64,000 nucleotides of DNA from assembly GCF_000746025.2 (NCBI RefSeq), contig NZ_CP045798.1:2218501-2282500 (forward strand). Reading direction: 5' to 3'. Origin of the DNA: Thermanaerosceptrum fracticalcis. Its GTDB lineage: Bacteria > Bacillota > Peptococcia > DRI-13. The position numbers and the translations under genes were made by a program. Under the pieces are notes generated by a model. It had not been told where the DNA came from. It made no database searches and saw only the letters and a list, made by a program, of their open reading frames with translations. Below, in pieces: positions 7,621-18,052 of the stretch; the stretch's first letter is position 1; every line of letters begins with the position of its first letter.

Positions 7621-7943
7621 TGTCCGAAGGACCGACCACAAGAGCTTCTACGAGCGTAGTTTGTGTTTTAAATCTCGCCTTTGGGACTCCCACAAACAGG
7701 ATGCCCGCCGGCCAGTCCCATTAGTTTCCCCCCGGGTTATGAGACTCTGGCCCGGAAGTAGCCTGCTAAAATGACCCCTTAGCCCTCACCGCAGGCACAG
7801 AAGGTAAGAGGTTAGACTGCAATTAAGCAGCTAAAGCGTAATTTTCGTTAGCGTTTACTTTTTGTGCATTGTTTTTACGAGCTAATGCGACCTCGGCTCG
7901 CTTCTCCTGCCACCGCTTCCCCCGTCGAAACCAGTACACCCCC
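7594..7943 (-). ncRNA. ssrA: tmRNA (ssrA)
   Basis: A 350-nt tmRNA on the minus strand. The 5' acceptor strand GGGGGUG (7943 downward) pairs with CACCUCC before A-CCA at the 3' end, and CCA is encoded at 7594-7596. The T-arm GGUUCAACUCC is present. The tag frame at 7823-7852 reads ANENYALAA followed by UAA, ending in the degradation signal ALAA. It charges with Ala and rescues stalled ribosomes together with SmpB, encoded just upstream. The mature 3' end overlaps the last codons of the integrase on the opposite strand. Confidence 0.95.
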
Positions 7944-7954
7944 AAAAAAATTAT

Positions 7955-8070
7955 CAGTTGTTAGTTACTAGTTGCTAGTTCCTAGTATCATAATATTTCA
8001 ATTGGGTATACAGGATAACATAACGATTACAAATTTTTACTAGTAACTAATAACTAGGAACTAATAACTG
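7955..8070. repeat. inverted heptamer arrays flanking a 50-bp core
   Basis: The left arm 7955-7987 is built from TAGTTAC-type heptamers (variants TAGTTGC, TAGTTCC). The right arm 8038-8070 is its inverted counterpart: the reverse complement matches the left arm over 33 positions with only a few variable third-of-unit changes. A 50-bp AT-rich core lies between. The right arm enters the 3' end of smpB and supplies its TAG stop. The core probably carries the ssrA promoter. Confidence 0.8.
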
Positions 8071-8534
8071 TTTTTATCCTTTCCCCGCAAGGCCCTATCC
8101 ATTTCCCGCCGGGCGTCCTTCTCGGCAATAGCATCGCGCTTGTCGTGAAGTTTCTTACCTTTAGCCAGGGCAATCTCTACCTTGGCCCGGCCGCGTTTGA
8201 AGTAGACCTTGAGAGGAACCAGGGTTAAACCCTGCTGCATCACTTTGCCGAAAAGGCGGTTGATTTCACCTTTGTGGAGAAGGAGTTTTCTCGCCCTGAG
8301 GGGATCCACATTAAAGCGGTTTCCCTGCTCATAAGGGCTGATGTGCATATTGAATAAGAACATCTCGCCGTTTTCTACTCGGGCATAGCTGTCTTTGAGA
8401 TTAGCTTTCCCGGCACGTAGCGATTTTACTTCCGTACCGGTTAAAGCAATACCAGCCTCATAAGTTTCTTCAATAAAGTAGTCGTGGCGAGCTTTGCGGT
8501 TTTCGGTAACGACTTTTACGGCTGCATCTGCCAT
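8061..8534 (-). CDS. smpB: SsrA-binding protein SmpB
   Basis: SmpB binds the tRNA-like domain of tmRNA and brings it to stalled ribosomes. From ATG 8534 (GGGGAGAAGAAG in front) it has 157 residues, the usual length. The frame extends to 8597, but the extra 21 residues lack a ribosome site. The signature [30 protein letters not shown], the central [20 protein letters not shown] and the basic tail ([26 protein letters not shown]) are all present. The last residues NSY and the TAG stop are encoded by a heptamer repeat. ssrA lies directly downstream and rnr upstream, a conserved Firmicutes order. Confidence 0.97.
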   Translation of the reverse strand: MADAAVKVVTENRKARHDYFIEETYEAGIALTGTEVKSLRAGKANLKDSYARVENGEMFLFNMHISPYEQGNRFNVDPLRARKLLLHKGEINRLFGKVMQQGLTLVPLKVYFKRGRAKVEIALAKGKKLHDKRDAIAEKDARREMDRALRGKDKNSY

Positions 8535-8645
8535 TCTTCTTCTCCCCTGGTAACTTTTTACGTTTTCCGATATCCGATTTTGACCTCCGAGAATCATTGG
8601 GGCTGATTGTGAGGTCTACAACTGTTATTTGATTAGATTACCAAG

Positions 8646-8684
8646 AAACCCTGGCTTGTTTCCTAGAAAACAGTCAGGGTTTTG
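8646..8684 (-). terminator. hairpin after rnr
   Basis: AAACCCTGGC and GTCAGGGTTT form a stem around a 17-base loop between rnr and smpB. T-rich bases flank both sides, so it may act in either direction or as an mRNA processing site. Confidence 0.5.
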
Positions 8685-8721
8685 ATTATACCACATGATA
8701 CAACTCAACGCAATAATCATT

Positions 8722-10917
8722 TTACCTGCTACCTTTAATTATACCAGCTTTCCCTTTGGCGTCAAGCAGGCGGGATTTCCGGGAGAAGGCCGGCTCTTCT
8801 TCCGGGGCAATTTCAAAATCAATATTGCGTTCAGGGATATTTACCCGCGTCAGAACAACCTTCACCGGATCACCAATCTTGTAAACCTTTCTCGTGTGTT
8901 CTCCCACCAGCATGAGGTTTTTCTCCACAAACTGGTAATAGTCATCGTTTAACGTAGACACATGAACCAGCCCTTCTACGGAATTAGGGAGCTCTACAAA
9001 GAAACCGAATGAAGTGACTCCACTAATGTATCCGTCAAAGGTCTCCCCAACATAGTTTTTCATAAACTCCACTTTCTTGAGGTCTACAGATTCCCGCTCC
9101 GCATCTTCCGCAATCCTTTCCCGGAGAGAAGACTGCTCGGCATATTCGGCCATTAGCTGGGCTAGTTTTTTATGCCTGGTACTGGAAAGGTGCCCATGAG
9201 CCTGGATTTCACGGATAACCCGGTGGATGGCCAGGTCAGGATAGCGCCGGATAGGAGAGGTGAAGTGAGAGTAATATTCGGCGGCCAGGCCAAAATGACC
9301 CAGGGCATCGGGAGCATAACGGGCATGTTTCATGGAGCGGAGCATCACCGTATTCACAGCCCTTTCTTCCGGTCTCCCTTCTACCCTCTCCACTACCTGT
9401 TGAAAAGCACGGGGGCTGACTTCCCCACGGTTATTGTTTTTGATATGGTAGCCAAAAGCACCTAAAAATTCATTAAGCTCAGTAATATCGTCTAAATCAG
9501 GTTCCTCATGGACCCGGTAGAGGAAAGGGACTTCCAGCCAGTAATAGTGTTCCGCCACTGTTTCATTGGCGGCAATCATAAACTCCTCAATAATCATTTC
9601 GGCAATGGAGCGCTCTCTTTTAATGATTTCTACAGGTTTACCCCGTTCATCAAGCTTTACCTTGCTTTCAGGGAAATCAAAATCGATAGCGCCCCTGCGC
9701 AGGCGCTTATTGCGTAAAATATGGCAGAGGTCACGCATGGTTTCAAAGATGGGCACATATTCGTAATATCTTTCCAAAAGACAAGGATCCTGCTCTTCCA
9801 GGATTCTGCGCACATTAGTATAGGTCATACGTTCTTTGACCCGAATCACGGACTGGCAAATCTCGTGACTGACAACCTCACCCTGATGGTTAATTTCCAT
9901 GAAACAGGTCATGGCCAAACGGTCTTCATTGGCGTTGAGGCTGCAGATACCGTTGGAAAGCCGGGGTGGCAGCATAGGTATGACACGGTCAACCAGATAT
10001 ACACTGGTCCCCCGTTTTAGTGCTTCCTGGTCCAGCACACTTCCTTCTTTTACATAGTAACCCACATCGGCAATATGCACCCCTAAATAGTAATTCCCAT
10101 TGGGCAATATCTCCAGGGTAACGGCATCATCTAAATCCTTGGCATCCTCGCCGTCGATGGTCACCATGGGCAGATGACGAAGATCGCGCCGCCCTTTAAT
10201 TTCTTCTTGGGCAATGGTCAACGGTACTTTTTCCGCCGCGGCCAGAACTTCCTCAGGGAAAGCCTCAGGAAGCTGGTATTTACGAACTATGGATAAAATA
10301 TCGGTTCCCGGGTCATTTTTATGCCCTAAAACTTCTATTACTTTTCCTTCAGGATTACGTCGGGGCTCGGGCCATCTGGTAATCTGGACCACCACTTTGT
10401 CACCGTCACGGGCATCTGCTGTCTCGTTTTTGGGAATAAAGATGTCCATGCCCAGGCGCTTATCATCAGGAACCACAAAACCGAAATACTTGCTGCTTTC
10501 AAAGGTACCCACCACCTGTTCATTGGCCCGCTGCAGGATCCGGATAACTTCCCCTTCTCTTTTTCGTCCGTCTTCGAGATGACGGTGAAGACGCACAATG
10601 ACACGGTCATTGTGCATAGCACCCTGGAGGTCTTCATTTTTAATAAAGACATCCTGTTCCAGGGGGTTATCAGGAATGAGAAAAGCAAAACCCTTAGCAT
10701 GACCCTGGATCCGCCCCACACTGAGGTTCATCCTTTGGGGAATCCCGTAACGCCCTTTACGGTTAAGTATAATCTCGCCTTTTTCCTCCATGGCTTTCAA
10801 CATAGCGCTAAATTCAGCCACTTCAGTAATTTCCAGCTGCATGATCAACTCATCGGCAGTCATGGGTTTATAAGAGTTGTGCCACATGTATTCAAGCAAT
10901 TCTTCTCTGGTAATCAT
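8722..10917 (-). CDS. rnr: ribonuclease R
   Basis: A 731-residue RNase II-family 3'-5' exoribonuclease. Order: an N-terminal winged helix (MITREELLEYMWHNSYKPMTADEL), cold-shock domains at about 65-220 and the RNB catalytic domain. The metal-binding motif VTIDGEDAKDLDDAV is near 255 and PPRLSNGICSLN lies further on. A C-terminal S1 domain runs from about 625 to 705 (GETFDGYISGVTSFGFFVELPNSVEGLVHVSTL). It degrades structured RNA and assists tmRNA-dependent decay of nonstop mRNAs, matching its place upstream of smpB-ssrA. The lysine-rich C-tail of enterobacterial RNase R is absent. Confidence 0.97.
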   Translation of the reverse strand: MITREELLEYMWHNSYKPMTADELIMQLEITEVAEFSAMLKAMEEKGEIILNRKGRYGIPQRMNLSVGRIQGHAKGFAFLIPDNPLEQDVFIKNEDLQGAMHNDRVIVRLHRHLEDGRKREGEVIRILQRANEQVVGTFESSKYFGFVVPDDKRLGMDIFIPKNETADARDGDKVVVQITRWPEPRRNPEGKVIEVLGHKNDPGTDILSIVRKYQLPEAFPEEVLAAAEKVPLTIAQEEIKGRRDLRHLPMVTIDGEDAKDLDDAVTLEILPNGNYYLGVHIADVGYYVKEGSVLDQEALKRGTSVYLVDRVIPMLPPRLSNGICSLNANEDRLAMTCFMEINHQGEVVSHEICQSVIRVKERMTYTNVRRILEEQDPCLLERYYEYVPIFETMRDLCHILRNKRLRRGAIDFDFPESKVKLDERGKPVEIIKRERSIAEMIIEEFMIAANETVAEHYYWLEVPFLYRVHEEPDLDDITELNEFLGAFGYHIKNNNRGEVSPRAFQQVVERVEGRPEERAVNTVMLRSMKHARYAPDALGHFGLAAEYYSHFTSPIRRYPDLAIHRVIREIQAHGHLSSTRHKKLAQLMAEYAEQSSLRERIAEDAERESVDLKKVEFMKNYVGETFDGYISGVTSFGFFVELPNSVEGLVHVSTLNDDYYQFVEKNLMLVGEHTRKVYKIGDPVKVVLTRVNIPERNIDFEIAPEEEPAFSRKSRLLDAKGKAGIIKGSR

Positions 10918-10999
10918 CGTTTCAATCTCCTTAATGCAAAAAATGGATAGATATTTATATACTACCCATTTTTAAGTAAAATACCAAATGCCGATCTTA

Positions 11000-11554
11000 T
11001 TATAACCCCAGTTCTTTATGAATACCTTTCATGGCTTCCAGGCCAATGGCAATAAATTCTTCAAGGCTTAAACCCAATTCAGAACACGACGCAATTTGTT
11101 CCCGATTGGCGCCGCGGGCAAAAGACTTTTCGTAAAAACGGTTGACAAGAAAATTAACATCAATAGGCGCAAGTTTCTTCTCGGGATGAATTAATGCTCC
11201 CGCTACAATAAGGCCGGTTAAAGGATCCGTAGCATATAAAGCTTTGTCCATGAGGGTTGTCCGGGGCAGATCGTGATACTCGTTGTGACATTTCACGGCG
11301 TAAACTACATTTTCCGGGAAACCCAATCTCTCCAAAATTTCTCCTCCTACCAGGCTGTGGCGGGCCGGATCGTCTTTTGTCTCATCATAATCAATATCAT
11401 GCATAAGTCCAGCCATTCTAAAGGCTGCTTCATCTTCGCCAAAATGCTTGGCCAGGGCGCCCATGACTGCTTCTGTCGCATACATGTGCTTTAAAAGGTT
11501 CTTATTGGAAATGTACTGGCCTAACACTTGCAATGCCTCTTCACGCTTCATCAT
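11000..11554 (-). CDS. HD-domain hydrolase
   Basis: A 184-residue single-domain HD protein. H-A-T-E-A-type and HDIDYDE motifs (AGLMHDIDYDE, about residue 53) and later His residues (PARHSLVGGEIL, VKCHNEYHD) supply metal ligands. These proteins are usually nucleotidases or phosphohydrolases; the substrate is not predictable. It lies about 80 bases upstream of rnr in the same direction, a position often held by small hydrolases in Clostridia. AGGGAAATTG precedes the ATG. Confidence 0.85.
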   Translation of the reverse strand: MMKREEALQVLGQYISNKNLLKHMYATEAVMGALAKHFGEDEAAFRMAGLMHDIDYDETKDDPARHSLVGGEILERLGFPENVVYAVKCHNEYHDLPRTTLMDKALYATDPLTGLIVAGALIHPEKKLAPIDVNFLVNRFYEKSFARGANREQIASCSELGLSLEEFIAIGLEAMKGIHKELGL

Positions 11555-11576
11555 TGTTGCAATTTCCCTCCAAATT

Positions 11577-11735
11577 TAGTTGTTAGTTGGTAGTTGTTAG
11601 TATTGTTCTACGCTTCCCGTTTCCCGAATCCCGCTTCCCGATGCAAACGTTAAATTCGGGTAACGGGCAACGGGTAGCGGGTGGCGATAAACTTCGCTGG
11701 ATGCGTCTGCTGTTCACGGGACACGGTTCACTGTT
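11577..11735. repeat. heptamer arrays incl. inverted CCCG arms
   Basis: TAGTTGT/TAGTTGG heptamers at 11579-11610 are followed by CTTCCCG-type units (four in a row to 11640). After a 17-base spacer come inverted GGGTAAC/GGGCAAC/GGGTAGC units to 11685, then GTTCACG-type units. All have a 7-base period. The array occupies the whole gap between the HD and thioesterase genes. Confidence 0.8.
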
Positions 11736-12163
11736 CACGTTTGCTGTGGATGGCCTGTGGGGGAAGATTGCTCCTGGATGATCACGAATCTTCCCTGGGC
11801 TTCCGCTACTACTTTTCCGTCAGATAAAAGGGCCCGGGCTTCCGTATCAACCAAATTCCTTTTTCTGTTTACAATCCAGGCTTCAAAGGTAACAGGAGTA
11901 TGTAAGGGAATACTCTCCCGGAAACGAACTTCCAAACGTGCTGTCACTGCAATATATCCGAGAACATTGATGCAGCGGGACATAACCTCGTCCAGGATTG
12001 TACTGGTAATACCGCCGTGCATGATACCGGGATAGCCCTGGTGCACTTCTCCAGGGACAAAAGTCGTCTTAATGTTTGTCCCATCGTAAGTAAATTTTAA
12101 TTTAAGTCCATGGGGATTATGTTCCCCACAGCCAAAGCAGTAATGATCATATGACAGCTCCAT
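11735..12163 (-). CDS. PaaI-like hotdog thioesterase
   Basis: A 142-residue hotdog-fold protein. The central helix signature GIMHGGITSTILDEVMSRC (about residues 46-64) is diagnostic for PaaI/YbgC-type acyl-CoA thioesterases. The N-terminal CFGCGEHNPHGLKL motif, with its Cys and His residues, is typical of the 4HBT-like subgroup. The acyl substrate is unknown. Its ATG 12163 overlaps the stop of the upstream esterase by one base (TAATG). The final ten residues (SSPTGHPQQT) are encoded at the edge of a repeat array and look like read-through into it. Confidence 0.85.
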   Translation of the reverse strand: MELSYDHYCFGCGEHNPHGLKLKFTYDGTNIKTTFVPGEVHQGYPGIMHGGITSTILDEVMSRCINVLGYIAVTARLEVRFRESIPLHTPVTFEAWIVNRKRNLVDTEARALLSDGKVVAEAQGRFVIIQEQSSPTGHPQQT

Positions 12164-12930
12164 TAATGTACCTCCATATTCCCGGCGATTTTTTGGATAA
12201 ACTTTTCCACGGCCTGGAAAACCTGTTCTCTTTCCTGGCCTAAAGTTATCACATGCCCTGATTTCTCCAGCCAGATAAGTTCTTTATCGTCACTACTCAG
12301 GTTGTCATATATATATTGAGCGCTTCTAGGGTTAACGGTGCCATCCTTCCATGATTGCATAATCAAAGCCGGGGCCTTGATCTGGGACAACTCCTTTTTG
12401 ACCATGCGTATGAGAGCCAGCAAGGAAACCAGGGGCTTAACCGGAGTTGTGGTGTAGTAGAAGTGCCCTTCTTCAAGTTCCTTTCGCCACTGTTCGACGG
12501 CAACGGGTTTACCGTGGTATTTATAAATAAACTGCAAGAGCGGTGCCAGATAAGCTTTCCGGTTGCCGATAAATATGGGAGAGCTTAAGGCGACAAGCCC
12601 CGGTACCCCATGTTGAGCCGCCAGGTGAAGAGACAAAATCCCCCCCATGGATAGACCAATGGGAATAACAGGGGAATATATCGCTTTCAGTCTCAGGTAC
12701 TCATCTTCTACAGCCCGGTACCACTGAGGCCAGGCTGTTTTCTCCATATCCTCCGGCGATGTACCGTGTCCCGGCAGAAGTATACAAGACACGCCATAAC
12801 CCTTCCCCTTGAGGTATTCTCCCAGGACCCGCATATCCGAAGGCGATCCGGTGAAGCCATGCACCAAAAGACACATGGCCTTTTTTCCGTCATAAAAGAA
12901 GGGTTGGGCATTACGGTGGACAATGGCCAT
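12163..12930 (-). CDS. alpha/beta hydrolase, Est30/YvaK-type carboxylesterase
   Basis: A 255-residue serine hydrolase. The oxyanion region is LVHGFTGSPSDM (about 22-33), the nucleophile elbow is GLSMGG (about residue 93), an acid lies in QSWKDGTVNP and the catalytic His is in KSGHVITL. The lid and length match the Est30/YvaK monoglyceride-lipase-like family. B. subtilis carries the homologue next to secG and rnr, so its presence in the same neighbourhood supports orthology. Likely cytoplasmic; the natural substrate is unknown. Confidence 0.88.
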   Translation of the reverse strand: MAIVHRNAQPFFYDGKKAMCLLVHGFTGSPSDMRVLGEYLKGKGYGVSCILLPGHGTSPEDMEKTAWPQWYRAVEDEYLRLKAIYSPVIPIGLSMGGILSLHLAAQHGVPGLVALSSPIFIGNRKAYLAPLLQFIYKYHGKPVAVEQWRKELEEGHFYYTTTPVKPLVSLLALIRMVKKELSQIKAPALIMQSWKDGTVNPRSAQYIYDNLSSDDKELIWLEKSGHVITLGQEREQVFQAVEKFIQKIAGNMEVH

Positions 12931-12940
12931 AGTGTACCTC

Positions 12941-13948
12941 CTAGCCTAGATCTCGATGGACTTTTTTCAGCATCTCACGAATAGGCAAGTTATAGGGGCA
13001 GCGGGTTTCACACAAACCGCAGTCTTCACAGGCATTGGCTTTCACGCCCAGGGATTGGTAACGTTCCCGTGCCCAGTCAGGCAACCCATACCGTTCATAG
13101 TAGCCATGTAAAATGAAATAAGTAGGCATATCGAGATTTTGTGGACATGGTTTACAATATTCGCAGCGGCGGCAGAAACGTTCCCCTATTTCCTTTGCTT
13201 CCTTGATAAGATACTCAAGTTCTTCCGGAGAAAGGGGGATTTTTTCGGTAGCTAGCCCAACATTGAGCTCCACCTGTTCCAGGGAATCCACTCCCGGTAT
13301 GATGGCGCTGACATTTTGCTGTAATAGGAAACGCAAGGCCAATTGGGGTTTCGTAAAAGCGCCGCCGGCCAGAGGCTTCATAACAATAATGCCCATTTTC
13401 ATTTCCCGCGCTAAAGGAAAAAGTTCTTCTTCCGCTGCACGTTCGATGAAATTAAAAGGAAACTGGACCGTGGCAAACTTACCTGTTTTTACCCCTGCCA
13501 CCACAACGGGGGCTCTATGGCCGGTAATTCCAAGATGACCGATTTTCCCTGCTTTTTTAGCATCATCCAGGGCTTCCATGGCACCCCCGGGGGCCAGTAT
13601 TTTATCCAGGTCTTCCTGGGATTTCACATTATGACACTGGTAGAGGTCAATATAGTCAACGCCAAATTCTCGAAGGCTTTTATCAATATCCGCTGTCATT
13701 TGCTCATAGGTACGGGCCATGGTTTTGGTGGCGAGAATTACTTTATCTCTTTTTCCTTTAACGGCTTGTCCTATCTTGTTTTCACTGTCCGTATAACCAC
13801 GAGCCGAATCAAAAAAGTTAATACCTCTCTCTATGGCCGCCGTAATTATTTCCTTGGCTTCTTCCCGGGAGACCCTTTGAATGGGGATGCCCCCAAAGCC
13901 CATTAAGGAAACCTTTAAGCCTGTTTTCCCTAACGGACGATATTCCAT
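12941..13948 (-). CDS. aldo/keto reductase with two C-terminal 4Fe-4S motifs
   Basis: A 335-residue protein. The AKR barrel spans about 1-265 with the catalytic set Asp-Tyr-Lys-His visible in NFFDSARGYTDSE, ILATKT and LYQCHNV. The C-terminal 80 residues carry CRRCEYCKPCPQNLD and CEDCGLCETRCPYNLPI, a bacterial ferredoxin-like pair. This iron-sulfur AKR family is common in anaerobes; the electron partner and substrate are unknown. The esterase starts 10 bases downstream, so an operon with it and the thioesterase is likely. Confidence 0.88.
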   Translation of the reverse strand: MEYRPLGKTGLKVSLMGFGGIPIQRVSREEAKEIITAAIERGINFFDSARGYTDSENKIGQAVKGKRDKVILATKTMARTYEQMTADIDKSLREFGVDYIDLYQCHNVKSQEDLDKILAPGGAMEALDDAKKAGKIGHLGITGHRAPVVVAGVKTGKFATVQFPFNFIERAAEEELFPLAREMKMGIIVMKPLAGGAFTKPQLALRFLLQQNVSAIIPGVDSLEQVELNVGLATEKIPLSPEELEYLIKEAKEIGERFCRRCEYCKPCPQNLDMPTYFILHGYYERYGLPDWARERYQSLGVKANACEDCGLCETRCPYNLPIREMLKKVHRDLG

Positions 13949-14014
13949 AGCTTCTACCTCCTATTACCAGCTGCACTTCTTTTTATTATATACCAAAGCG
14001 CGGGAGTTGGCGAG

Positions 14015-14216
14015 CCAACCAGTTGTTAGTTGGTAGTTGTTAGTTGGCAGTGATCCGTGACCGATGACCGGGGACCGGAATCGGTGACCCGTGACCTGTG
14101 ACCAGTGAATTAACCGGACACCGGACACTGGGCTCCGGTCACTTACACAGGTGCCGGACACCGGACACTGGGCTCCGGTCACCAATAAATCGGATGTCGG
14201 ATATCGGAAGTCGTAT
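14015..14216. repeat. heptamer array, GTGACC/CCGGACA composite copy 1
   Basis: It fills most of the 312-base gap between the AKR and hppA genes. TAGTTGT/TAGTTGG units (14022-14050) run into GTGACCN units and GAATTAAC. Inverted CCGGACA/CTCCGGTCA units follow, joined by CACTTACACAGGTGCCGGAC. CGGATGT/CGGATAT units close the array. The left and right halves are complementary, so the array can fold into a long imperfect hairpin. Close copies occur at 21798, 30758 and 31852. Confidence 0.85.
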
Positions 14217-14221
14217 GACAA

Positions 14222-14256
14222 AACAAAAGCCCGACTCCGTTGAGAGCCAGGCTCTT
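14222..14256 (-). terminator. terminator of hppA
   Basis: On the minus strand AGCCTGGCTC and GAGTCGGGCT form a stem, followed by TTTTGTTTTG. It begins just after the hppA stop. Confidence 0.75.
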
Positions 14257-14260
14257 TATT

Positions 14261-16270
14261 TTACATAAACAATGGTGCAAAGACCAGAGAAACAATGGTC
14301 ATCAGCTTGATCAAGATGTTGATGGAAGGTCCGGAGGTATCTTTGAAGGGGTCACCTACGGTATCACCGGAAACGGCTGCAGCGTGGGCTTGAGAACCCT
14401 TGCCGCCATAGTTGCCGGCTTCAATATACTTCTTGGCGTTATCCCAGGCACCGCCGGCATTAGCCATCATGATGGCTAAGAGGAAACCCGATACGAGGGC
14501 ACCGGCCAAGAGTCCACCCAAAGCTTCTTTACCCAAACCGGGCATGAGACCAACAAAGATAGGCGCAATAACGGCCAATAAGCCGGGAAGAATCATTTCT
14601 CTTAAAGCAGCACCCGTACTAATCCGCACACAGTTAGCATAGTCGGGTTTGGCTTTGCCTTCCATGAGGCCAGGGATAGTCTTAAATTGTCTTCTTACCT
14701 CTTCAATCATGTCAAAGGCGGCTCGTCCAACGGCTTGCATGGTCATAGCGGAGAAGAGGTAAGGAAGCATGCCGCCGATAAAGAGACCGGCTACCACAGC
14801 AGGATTTAAGAGGTCGATGTTGGTGATACCGGCAGCTGTTGTGTAAGCTGAGAAAAGAGCTAAAGCGGTTAAGGCGGCAGAACCGATGGCAAAACCTTTA
14901 CCGATAGCAGCGGTAGTGTTACCTACGGCATCTAAAGCATCCGTAATCTTTCTTACTTTGGGATCCAGATGAGACATCTCGGCGATACCACCGGCATTGT
15001 CGGCAATAGGACCATAAGCGTCTACGGCCACAACCATTCCTGTGGTAGACAGCATGCCCACTGCTGCCAGGGCGATACCGTACAGACCGGCGAACTTAAA
15101 GGCGATTAAGATAGCTATAACAGTAACAATAACGGGAGCTGCTGTACTTACCATACCAATGGCGATACCGGCAATGATGTTAGTAGCCGTACCCGTCTGG
15201 GAAGCCTTGGCAATTTCTTTAACGGGATTAAAGTCACCGGAAGTATAGTATTCTGTAATCTTACCGATAGATACACCGGCAATCAGACCGGCTACGGTAG
15301 CGATAAAGACGCCCATACCGGTAACTTTACCAGTGGCAGGTAAAAGATTAGTGGTCAGGAAGTAAGTAGCGATAACGGATAAGATGCTAGCCACCAGGGT
15401 ACCCATGCTCAAAGCTTTAGCGGCATTGGCTCCTTCATCAGTCTTGACAAAGAAGGTACCGATAATAGAAGCCAAAATGCCGGCAGCAGCAATTAATAAG
15501 GGAAGAATGATACCATTTCGTCCTAAACCTAAGGATACAGCCAGAGCCATACCTGCAATGATCGAACCAACATAAGATTCAAAGAGGTCAGCACCCATGC
15601 CGGCCACGTCACCCACGTTGTCACCGACGTTGTCAGCGATAACGGCGGGGTTCCGGGGATCGTCTTCTGGGATTCCCGCTTCTACCTTACCTACCAGGTC
15701 AGCCCCTACGTCAGCGGCTTTTGTATAAATACCACCGCCCACACGGCCGAAAAGGGCGATAGAGCTGGCCCCCAGGGCAAAACCGTTTACCACGTTGGGG
15801 TTATCAAATAAAAAGGTAACAATACCTAAACCAACGAGTCCAAGTCCAACCACGGACATACCCATAACAGCCCCGCCGGAGAAAGCAATGCCTAAGGCCT
15901 TGTTAGCACTTTCCTGAGCGGCATTGGCTGTCCGGACATTGGCTTTGGTAGCCACGTTCATACCGATATAACCGGCCAAGACAGAACAGATTGCACCGAT
16001 AACAAAAGCAACAGCGGTTTCAGGCTGCAGGCTTTCCGCCCCATGGGTCATAATCCCGGCTACAAAGATGACTGCGGCTAAAGCGGCCACGAACACTACC
16101 AGGGTTTTATACTCCCGGAATAAAAAAGCCATGGCACCTTCATGTATAGCATGGGCGATTTCTTCCATTGTCTTATTACCAGCACTCACACTGTTAATGC
16201 GGTTTGCCAGATAGAAGGCAAAAAAAAGCGCAACCACCCCTGCCAGAGGTGCCCAAAATGTAAAGTTCAT
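14261..16270 (-). CDS. hppA: membrane-bound PPi-energised ion pump, K+-dependent type
   Basis: A 669-residue polytopic membrane pyrophosphatase of the usual length and about 16 helices. It hydrolyses PPi and pumps Na+ and/or H+ outward. The active-site segment [15 protein letters not shown], then [27 protein letters not shown], lies near 190-235. [12 protein letters not shown] is near 420 and [14 protein letters not shown] near the C-terminus. The motif [14 protein letters not shown] has Ala where K+-independent enzymes have Lys, so it should be K+-dependent; Na+ versus H+ specificity is not decided here. It lies downstream of secG and the glycolytic operon, which fits recovery of energy from biosynthetic PPi. 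Confidence 0.96.
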   Translation of the reverse strand: MNFTFWAPLAGVVALFFAFYLANRINSVSAGNKTMEEIAHAIHEGAMAFLFREYKTLVVFVAALAAVIFVAGIMTHGAESLQPETAVAFVIGAICSVLAGYIGMNVATKANVRTANAAQESANKALGIAFSGGAVMGMSVVGLGLVGLGIVTFLFDNPNVVNGFALGASSIALFGRVGGGIYTKAADVGADLVGKVEAGIPEDDPRNPAVIADNVGDNVGDVAGMGADLFESYVGSIIAGMALAVSLGLGRNGIILPLLIAAAGILASIIGTFFVKTDEGANAAKALSMGTLVASILSVIATYFLTTNLLPATGKVTGMGVFIATVAGLIAGVSIGKITEYYTSGDFNPVKEIAKASQTGTATNIIAGIAIGMVSTAAPVIVTVIAILIAFKFAGLYGIALAAVGMLSTTGMVVAVDAYGPIADNAGGIAEMSHLDPKVRKITDALDAVGNTTAAIGKGFAIGSAALTALALFSAYTTAAGITNIDLLNPAVVAGLFIGGMLPYLFSAMTMQAVGRAAFDMIEEVRRQFKTIPGLMEGKAKPDYANCVRISTGAALREMILPGLLAVIAPIFVGLMPGLGKEALGGLLAGALVSGFLLAIMMANAGGAWDNAKKYIEAGNYGGKGSQAHAAAVSGDTVGDPFKDTSGPSINILIKLMTIVSLVFAPLFM

Positions 16271-16303
16271 TACTTTCCTTCCTCCTTAAAATCTCTCTCT
16301 AAA

Positions 16304-16528
16304 TTAAAACAGGGAAATTAATAAAGTTAACAGCATAAAGGCAATAGCTGAGATTGTTGACAATTTGCTCAACAGTTCATCTAGGCCTTTCTTCTTACCA
16401 CCTAGCAAAGTTTCAGCGCCACCGGCAATAGACCCTGACAGACCGGCGCTCTTACCGGATTGCAGTAAGACAGTAGCTATAACGCCGATGGATGCTAGCA
16501 CTTGAAGAGCGATAATAACTGTTTTCAT
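16304..16528 (-). CDS. secG: preprotein translocase subunit SecG
   Basis: SecG supports SecYEG-mediated export. From ATG 16528 (GGAGGGGGTG upstream) it is 74 residues with two membrane helices (VIIALQVLASIGVIATVLLQ and ISAIAFMLLTLLISLF). The signature QSGKSAGLSGSIAGGAETLLGGKKKGLDELL lies between them. The open frame extends upstream to 16588, but those codons lack a ribosome site. Position next to eno and in the broader secG-esterase-rnr-smpB neighbourhood agrees with Bacillus. Confidence 0.95.
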   Translation of the reverse strand: MKTVIIALQVLASIGVIATVLLQSGKSAGLSGSIAGGAETLLGGKKKGLDELLSKLSTISAIAFMLLTLLISLF

Positions 16529-16591
16529 CAGGACACCCCCTCCACAAATCAACATTGATATTTTATCACATAGCGAAACGCTAGACAACGT

Positions 16592-16642
16592 TGTTTTCCC
16601 TAACGTTCACCGTTAACCGTCTCACGTTAACCGTTTATAATG
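16592..16642. repeat. GTTAACC-type heptamer array
   Basis: Units such as GTTCACC, GTTAACC and CGTTAAC follow each other with a 7-base period between eno and secG. Confidence 0.65.
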
Positions 16643-16699
16643 AATAAATTTCCTGTATTATCTATTGTATCCAAATTACATGTTTTAATAAAAGCAATA

Positions 16700-16734
16700 A
16701 AAAAAACATAGAGCAGTATTATACTGCCCTATGA
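16700..16734 (-). terminator. terminator of the glycolytic operon after eno
   Basis: On the minus strand CATAGGGCAGTA and TACTGCTCTATG (one mismatch) form a 12-bp stem followed by eight T. It begins a few bases after the eno stop and separates eno from secG. Confidence 0.88.
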
Positions 16735-16739
16735 GTCGG

Positions 16740-18050
<1,311 letters not shown>

Positions 18051-18052
18051 TT

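Noticed and set aside
7594-7680. stand-alone tRNA-Ala
   Set aside because: The acceptor and T-arm belong to the tRNA-like domain of tmRNA; no D-arm/anticodon cloverleaf is present, and the tag frame is found between the two ends.
7955-8070. CRISPR array
   Set aside because: Units are 7 bp, degenerate and without unique spacers; no cas genes in the window. The same applies to every other heptamer array.
13964-14221. 85-codon minus-strand open frame between AKR and hppA
   Set aside because: It consists wholly of heptamer repeat (VTGAQCPVSGTCVSD and similar), has no ribosome site and no homologous feel.
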